Source: Bryobacter sp964387685
Lineage (GTDB): Bacteria > Acidobacteriota > Terriglobia > Bryobacterales > Bryobacteraceae
Direction of reading: 5' to 3'
Assembly: GCA_964387685.1 (NCBI GenBank)
Contig: CAYLXK010000004.1
Span: forward strand, 124,001-188,000
DNA: 64,000 bases
A program made the translations under genes and the position numbers. Position 1 is the first letter of the stretch. Each line of letters begins with the position of its first letter. Positions 59,082 through 64,000 of this stretch are shown here, piece after piece. The notes under the pieces are model-generated. The model saw only the letters and a program-made list of their open reading frames with translations. It did no database searches and was not told the origin of the DNA.

Positions 59082-62000
59082 GTTTACGCGGTTGGTGAGG
59101 TTGAAGAATTCAGCGCGGAACTGCAGGCGGCTGCCTTCAGCGTTGATCCAAGGGAGGCGGAAGGCCTTGGATAGGGAGGCGTCGACGGCGCCAAAGTTGG
59201 GACCGCGGAAAGTGTTGCGGCCCAGTTGAGAGACCGTGCCGGTGGGGGCGACGCGGAAGAGCTCGGTCCAGCGGGCGGCCTCCCCAAAGGCACCATCGGA
59301 GAAATTCTTAGGAGACGAGCCAGTGAGGGTGGCGGTGGAACCGGCGAGATTGGGACGGTCTGTGAAGACGCCGTCGAGGTTGGAGTCCTCGCCCGTCACG
59401 ACCGTGAAGGGGAAGCCGGACTGGATGGCCGCGATCCCGCCGAGTTGCCAGCCGCCGAGGATGGCGTTCTGCTTGAGGAAAGGGATTTCCCAGAGGAAAT
59501 TGACGGCGAGGCGGTGCGTCGCGTCAAAGGCCGAGAGGCCGCGATCGAGACGGAGATTGTTGACCTCCTGGGTGCCTTGGAGTTCGCCGGCGCCACCGCC
59601 GAAGGGCTCGGAATCCGTATCGACGGACTTCGCGAAGGTGTAGGCGACTTGCGCCAGGTAGCCTTTGGTGAAGCGTTTGGTGGCGCTGGCCGTGAAGGCA
59701 TGGTAGGAAGACGAGACGGCGTTATTGCCCCAGATGATGGAGCCAAAGCTTTGGTTGACGCGGTTGACGGTGCCATCGGCGCGGTCGCCGGTGAAGCGGT
59801 TGATTTCGTTGCGCAGGAGAAGCTTGCGGCCGCCATTACCCAGGTAGGCGACTTCGCCGCGCCAATCGCCAGGAAGGCGGTGGCCGATGTTGAGAGACCA
59901 CTGCATGTTGTAAGGGGCGACGATCGTTTGGTCGATGGCCTGGAGGGCGGGGCGGAGGGCGGTGGAGCCGTTTTTGTCGTCGAGGGGACGGGCGAAGGCG
60001 GGGTCGCCCGTGAAGGGGATGCGGTACGATGCCGACGGGTTCTGGCCGGGAGTGAGGGCATTTAGCGTAACCGGCAGGGAGAAAGGCGTGTTGAAGCGCG
60101 AGTTACCGGTGAAGTTGGACCAGAGGCGGGAATAAAAGATGCCGAAGCCGCCGCGGATGGACCAATTGGATTTGCCAGTGGGGTCCCAGGCGAAGCCGAC
60201 GCGGGGGGCCCAATTGTTGTTGTCGCGGCCATAGAGGGGGTTGGATTCGATAACGCGGGCGTTGGCAAGATTGGGGTCGGGGAAGACGAGCGTGGACAAA
60301 AGATTGTTCTTCTCGCGCAGCGGGCCGAAGTTGTCATAACGCACGCCGAGGTTGAGCGTAAGGCGAGGCGTTATCTTCCAATCGTCTTGGAGGAAGAAGC
60401 CGAATTCACGTTGGCGGAAATTGCGGTAGGTGCCGGTGGGGCGTCCGGTCGTGGGGCTGACGCGTGCGGCGATGGAGAGGACCTCGTCGTCGGCGAAATC
60501 CATGAGATCAAAGAAGTTGACGGTGGGCTTGAGGTTGGTGGGGAAGTCGGAGTTTTCTCCGAAGGAGCGGTATTCGCCGCCAATTTTCAGGGTGTTGCGG
60601 CCTTGAATCCAGGTGAAGCCGTTGTAGGCGTGGTAAGCGTAGGTGCGGATGTCGAGAGGGAAAACGAGGCCGTCGGTCTGGGAGAAGAGGGCTGCGCTGC
60701 GGCCGGCGGTGGACATAGTGACGTAGGGGATTTCCGGGAAGTTGCCGTCGGTGTATTGCGGGTCGGAATTGTAGCCGAGGCGGAGGTCGTTGATCATGGA
60801 GGGGCTGAAGACGTGGGTAAGGTTGAGGCCGATGTTCTGGTCGAGCTCAAGGGTGGTGGCTTCAAAAGCGCGGACGCTGTTGCCGGAGGCGGACTGGCGG
60901 TTCTGGTCGTTTTGGGAGAAGCGGAAGTTCAGGTTGTCGCGGCCCTGGTTGAAGTTGTAGTCGGTGCGGACGCTGAATTGGTCGTCATTCGTATAGCCGC
61001 GCACGGGGATAAAGACGTCGCCTAAGTCCGGGATGCCGTCGGCGGGGCCGGCACGCTGCACGCCCGGAGCCGGGCTGCCGATATCGCGGATGTTGAAGGT
61101 GGGGTTGGCCAGGGGCGGGAAGTCCCGCAGGAGGCGCGCGGCGAGCGAGGTGGGGCGGGTGCGGAGGACAAATTCCCGGAACTCGGGGGTTTCAACGGTG
61201 GCCTGGCGCTGCTGAGGCTGGCGAAGACGAAGGCCCTGGTAGGAGAGAAAGTAGAAGAGACGGTTGCGGACGATCGGGCCGCCAAGGGTGGCGCCGAACT
61301 GGTTGCGTTTGAACTCGGGCTGGGCGCCGGCGCGGGCTTCAAAGGTGTTGGAGGCGTCGAGGTTGTCGTTCCGTAGGAACCAGAATGCTGAACCGTGGAG
61401 GTCGTTGGTGCCGCCACGGGAGATGACGCTGATCAGTGCCCCGGAGGAGCGGCCGTATTCGGCGGAGAGGTTGTTGGTGACGATGCGGAACTGGTCTACG
61501 GCGTCGGGGTTTAGCGTGATGGTGGTGCGGCCGCCTTGGCGGTCGTTGTTATTGGAGACGCCGTCGAGCAGGATCTGGTTGTCGCGGAAGCGGGAGCCGG
61601 CCGAGCCGATGCGCGCGTCAGTGGTTTCCGATTCCTGGAGGCCGCTTCCGGCAACGCGGATGACGCCGGGCTGGAGTTCGGCAAGCTGGAAGACGTTGCG
61701 GCCATTGAGCGGCAAGTCGACGATCGCGCGGCGCTCGACGACGCTCGAAGTTTCGCTCGATTCGAGGTTCAGCGAATTGGTATCGGCCAAGACGGTAACG
61801 GCTTCGCTGACGGTGCCAAGCGCGAGAGCGAAATCAAGGCGCCGTACTTCGCCGACGTTGAGCACAACGCCGGTGCGCTTTTCGGGGCGAAAGCCGGATG
61901 CTTCGAGGGAGACTTCGTAGGCGTCCGGGCTGAGGCCGACAAACCGAAAGGAGCCGTCGTTGGTGGATTGGGCCTCGAGGCGGCGCTTGGTAGTTTCGCT

Positions 62001-62132
62001 GGTAATGCTCAGGCGGGCGTTGGGGACCGGTGCGCCGGCGGGGTCGGTAATGGTGCCGGTGAGTTCACTGTTGATGCGCTGAGGGAAGGCAGTGAGGGCG
62101 AAAACGCATAGGACAGTCAGGGTACGAAGCAT
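58950..62132 (-). CDS. Oar-like TonB-dependent receptor with CarboxypepD-reg domain
   Basis: 1060 residues from ATG 62132 (62153 would add seven). Signal peptide (LTVLCVFALTAFPQ). N-terminal carboxypeptidase-regulatory-like domain (LTGTITDPAGAPVPNARL), a plug domain (RRAIVDLPLNGRNVFQLAEL) and a 22-strand barrel-like remainder ending in F-S-F. Typical of acidobacterial outer-membrane uptake proteins for oligomeric carbohydrates or peptides; the ligand is unknown. No TonB box was identified, which is common in this group. Confidence 0.92.
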   Translation of the reverse strand: MLRTLTVLCVFALTAFPQRINSELTGTITDPAGAPVPNARLSITSETTKRRLEAQSTNDGSFRFVGLSPDAYEVSLEASGFRPEKRTGVVLNVGEVRRLDFALALGTVSEAVTVLADTNSLNLESSETSSVVERRAIVDLPLNGRNVFQLAELQPGVIRVAGSGLQESETTDARIGSAGSRFRDNQILLDGVSNNNDRQGGRTTITLNPDAVDQFRIVTNNLSAEYGRSSGALISVISRGGTNDLHGSAFWFLRNDNLDASNTFEARAGAQPEFKRNQFGATLGGPIVRNRLFYFLSYQGLRLRQPQQRQATVETPEFREFVLRTRPTSLAARLLRDFPPLANPTFNIRDIGSPAPGVQRAGPADGIPDLGDVFIPVRGYTNDDQFSVRTDYNFNQGRDNLNFRFSQNDQNRQSASGNSVRAFEATTLELDQNIGLNLTHVFSPSMINDLRLGYNSDPQYTDGNFPEIPYVTMSTAGRSAALFSQTDGLVFPLDIRTYAYHAYNGFTWIQGRNTLKIGGEYRSFGENSDFPTNLKPTVNFFDLMDFADDEVLSIAARVSPTTGRPTGTYRNFRQREFGFFLQDDWKITPRLTLNLGVRYDNFGPLREKNNLLSTLVFPDPNLANARVIESNPLYGRDNNNWAPRVGFAWDPTGKSNWSIRGGFGIFYSRLWSNFTGNSRFNTPFSLPVTLNALTPGQNPSASYRIPFTGDPAFARPLDDKNGSTALRPALQAIDQTIVAPYNMQWSLNIGHRLPGDWRGEVAYLGNGGRKLLLRNEINRFTGDRADGTVNRVNQSFGSIIWGNNAVSSSYHAFTASATKRFTKGYLAQVAYTFAKSVDTDSEPFGGGAGELQGTQEVNNLRLDRGLSAFDATHRLAVNFLWEIPFLKQNAILGGWQLGGIAAIQSGFPFTVVTGEDSNLDGVFTDRPNLAGSTATLTGSSPKNFSDGAFGEAARWTELFRVAPTGTVSQLGRNTFRGPNFGAVDASLSKAFRLPWINAEGSRLQFRAEFFNLTNRVNLRSPTNSLGTFNATTQRWSNVNFGRSTLAFEGRQIQLALRFSF

Positions 62133-62300
62133 TTGTGACGAGGTTAGCAACATGAGATTTCAGGGAGATTACGGAACATTTAGGGTGTGGCAGTGAAGCT
62201 ACTTTGGAACGCGAGAAAAAGCGGCGGAGAGGCTCAAGGCGGGGCTTTTTCAGTCATCCTCGAAACGATCTGTTCAACCAGGATTCAGATGAAAGCAAAA

Positions 62301-62322
62301 AGCCCGCCGAGAGAGGCGGGCT
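62301..62322 (-). terminator. Rho-independent terminator of the fasciclin gene
   Basis: AGCCCGCC, loop, GGCGGGCT: an 8-bp GC-rich stem with a 6-base loop. On the minus strand it is followed by TTTTTGCTTTC. It lies 55 bp past the fasciclin stop. The rest of the gap 62133-62376 holds no other gene. Confidence 0.88.
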
Positions 62323-62376
62323 TCTTGCACAAGCTGGTTGCGGCTAGGCCGCACCGGCCGGTAAATCTTTCCCAAA

Positions 62377-62847
62377 CTACATCTTGTTCATCGGGGGCAG
62401 GATCACCGCGTCGATGACGTGGATCACGCCGTTGTCGCAGGCGATGTCGGCCTTCACTACATTGGCCTTGTTGACCATGACCTTGCCGCCCTTGGCGGTG
62501 AGGTTGATGTTGGCACCGTTAACGCTCTTCGCCGGACCGGTCTTCACGTCGGCGGCCATGACCTTGGCTCCAACAACGTGGTAGGTCAGAACGGCCTTCA
62601 GCTTCTCGGGGTTGGCGGCGAGCTCGTCCATCATGGCCTTGGGGACCTTGGCAAACGCGTCGTCGGTGGGGGCAAAAACGGTGAAGGGGCCCGCGCCCTT
62701 AAGAGTATCTACGAGACCGGCCTTGCCCAGCAAAGAGGCAAGCGTCTTGAAGCTGCCAGCGGCAACAGCGGTGTCGACGATGTCAGCCGCGAAGCTGAGG
62801 CTGGCCGAGGTCAGAAGCAGAAAGGTAGAAAGAATCGCCTTCTTCAT
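62377..62847 (-). CDS. Secreted fasciclin-domain protein
   Basis: 156 residues from ATG 62847 (AGGAG 6 bp upstream; a longer frame from 62889 has no signal of its own). Signal peptide (KKAILSTFLLLTSASLSFAA) and one complete FAS1 domain: GPFTVFAPTDDAF, LKAVLTYHVV and CDNGVIHVIDAVILPP. Extracellular adhesion-type module. Small, monocistronic, with its own terminator. Confidence 0.93.
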   Translation of the reverse strand: MKKAILSTFLLLTSASLSFAADIVDTAVAAGSFKTLASLLGKAGLVDTLKGAGPFTVFAPTDDAFAKVPKAMMDELAANPEKLKAVLTYHVVGAKVMAADVKTGPAKSVNGANINLTAKGGKVMVNKANVVKADIACDNGVIHVIDAVILPPMNKM

Positions 62848-62918
62848 GAAGTTCTCCTGTGAATTGAAGGAAGCAGTCCGCTTCCTCACCTTCGGATGAG
62901 CGCATGCTGGAACTCGCG

Positions 62919-63941
62919 CTATTTATTTCGTGGAATGCTGCGATTCCGGGCGGATTGTACCCAATGCGTAACTTCCTGACGGGACTGGGAGGCAATGCGC
63001 ACTTCTAGATCTCTCCGATCGGAGGGATGTAACGCATACACATACTCGCCCCGCAAAAATTCATCCGCGCTAAAGTTGACGCGTTCGCCCGCGACGAGGA
63101 GATAGGAGGATGCGGCTTCCTCCGGCGTTAGCCCGTTTGGATTCCACCGGATCCGTAACCCTTCTGGCGCGGAAGAGACTTTCAGGTCCAGTTCCGGCCC
63201 CGGCAGGGAGGCGTCGATTTGCAGATATGCAATCGAGAACGCGAGCAGCAAGAGAGAGGCGCAGGCGTAGAGCAACCAATGGCGCAAAGGCATCACGAGG
63301 CGCGCGCCTTCGCGGAGCCCGTGGGCAATTTTCACCTCAGGCAGCGAATCCGGGTGAAAGATCTGCGAAGAATCGACCGGGCCTGGTTGGAGCGGGAAAA
63401 CGGCCGAGGGGCGGCGCAACTCGACGTCATTCGCCTCATTGCGGAGGAAAAGTGTGGCGACGGTCGGTTTTTGCCGCGCGGGGCGGATGCTGAGGATGAA
63501 TTGCCAAGGCGTGGGAAAGAATCTTTCGTGCAACTCGAGGTCTTGCGCCTCCAGAGGCGGACCGTTCCGGCAAATGGTACGGAACCAGCCCAGCGGAACT
63601 TGGTGAGCGGGAACAGAGCGCTGCGTCTCCGGGCGAAGGAGACGGGCGAGGTAGCGGCGTTCTATGTTATTCAGCGAGAAAGTGTCTGTCGCGGCGGCTG
63701 AGCGCAGGAAGGGCTTCCAGGCTGTGATCTCAAGCGCATCCTGGACCCGACGGCCATAGAATACTCCGCCCATTTCGACGCCTTTTTCATAGGCTTCCAG
63801 AGCGAAGGCACGGATCTGTTCCAGAAGGCCGGGCCGCCAGGCGACCGAGTAGAGACCGTGAGCTCCATCGAGGTCCAGGCGAACCTGCGAGAAGGAACGG
63901 CGGGTGACGGGAAGGGACCGGGCTGAACTTTCGGGCGTCAA
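62919..63941 (-). CDS. Membrane protein with degenerate MPN/JAB-like domain
   Basis: 340 residues. The N-terminal 150 residues look like a JAB1/MPN-type fold (EKGVEMGGVFYGRRV with the usual acidic position, later VPLGWFRTI), but the catalytic HxH-x7-S-x2-D motif is missing, so hydrolase activity is unlikely. One membrane span (about 222-240, WLLYACASLLLLAFSIAYL) and a C-terminal beta-rich domain with NPNGLTPEEAASSYLL follow, possibly an Fn3-like module. No signal peptide. Function unknown. The last 59 bp of the window upstream of its start hold no assignable feature. Confidence 0.62.
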   Translation of the reverse strand: MTPESSARSLPVTRRSFSQVRLDLDGAHGLYSVAWRPGLLEQIRAFALEAYEKGVEMGGVFYGRRVQDALEITAWKPFLRSAAATDTFSLNNIERRYLARLLRPETQRSVPAHQVPLGWFRTICRNGPPLEAQDLELHERFFPTPWQFILSIRPARQKPTVATLFLRNEANDVELRRPSAVFPLQPGPVDSSQIFHPDSLPEVKIAHGLREGARLVMPLRHWLLYACASLLLLAFSIAYLQIDASLPGPELDLKVSSAPEGLRIRWNPNGLTPEEAASSYLLVAGERVNFSADEFLRGEYVYALHPSDRRDLEVRIASQSRQEVTHWVQSARNRSIPRNK

Positions 63942-64000
63942 AATTTTCTCTTTAGTCGAGATTCTAGGTAAATTCCCTGAACCTTAATCTTCTTTTTATA

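Noticed and set aside
62187..62417. Small plus-strand open frame between the receptor and fasciclin genes
   Set aside because: Runs through the terminator hairpin and into the end of the fasciclin gene antisense; no signal or motif.

Overview
The window looks like a GC-rich chromosomal segment of a soil acidobacterium of the Solibacter/Bryobacter type (class Terriglobia/Solibacteres). The inference rests on gene content: two large secreted proteins end in the TIGR03437-type C-terminal domain, a third has a related tail, and there is a DUF1592/DUF1552 pair with planctomycete-type cytochrome, an Oar-like CarboxypepD-reg TonB receptor, several PEP-CTERM proteins, a DUF507 protein and a short 'HGLTA' family protein. 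No rRNA, tRNA, CRISPR array, insertion sequence or phage gene was seen, and no gap between genes exceeds about 300 bp.

Region 1 (1-15095, all + strand) is the 3' part of a hybrid NRPS/PKS biosynthetic operon whose 5' end lies outside the window. In order it encodes: the end of an NRPS module (A-T); a 2621-residue KS-AT-ACP-aminotransferase-C-A-T megasynthase; a C-T-TE protein with no adenylation domain; a PAF-acetylhydrolase-like alpha/beta hydrolase; a cupin-like/JmjC Fe(II) oxygenase; an Sfp-type phosphopantetheinyl transferase; and a TIGR04325-type methyltransferase. If collinear, an amino acid is extended by malonyl-CoA, the unreduced beta-keto group is transaminated to a beta-amine (giving a 3,4-diamino 'aminostatine' unit), glycine is probably added, and the chain is released by a thioesterase with a cysteine nucleophile.

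Region 2 (15077-23700) is mainly secreted and redox functions: a propeller-like secreted protein, the DUF1552 (Tat) / DUF1592 (haem) pair, an 'HGLTA' protein and a di-haem cytochrome. Region 3 (23701-27935, all - strand, almost no spacing) runs thiolase - DUF35 OB protein - aminotransferase - AAA ATPase - DUF3226 TOPRIM-like protein. The last two resemble a two-gene OLD/PARIS-like defence module. Region 4 (28030-30559) is an ECF sigma / zinc anti-sigma operon with a secreted protein.

Region 5 (30560-41966) holds an SH3-MBL-fold hydrolase, TtcA, two paralogous PEP-CTERM proteins, a large secreted endonuclease/exonuclease/phosphatase protein, a LytS/LytTR two-component pair with an alpha/beta hydrolase, a frameshifted PEP-CTERM gene and an AIM24 protein. 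Region 6 (41965-50435) has two convergent TIGR03437 proteins (one with a HEAGH metalloprotease motif, one an NHL propeller), a TPR protein and a polytopic membrane protein. Region 7 (50432-54405) has DUF507, a compact zinc-regulation operon (SmtB-type ArsR, His-rich protein, Fur/Zur), queE-queC and rlmB. Region 8 (54402-63941) has gamma-glutamyltranspeptidase, a 57-residue membrane protein, a caspase-PEGA-TPR protein, a DinB protein, a TonB-type receptor, a fasciclin protein and a membrane protein with a degenerate MPN-like domain.

Genes are very tightly packed. ATGA/GTGA overlaps are common, and several convergent pairs overlap at their 3' ends.
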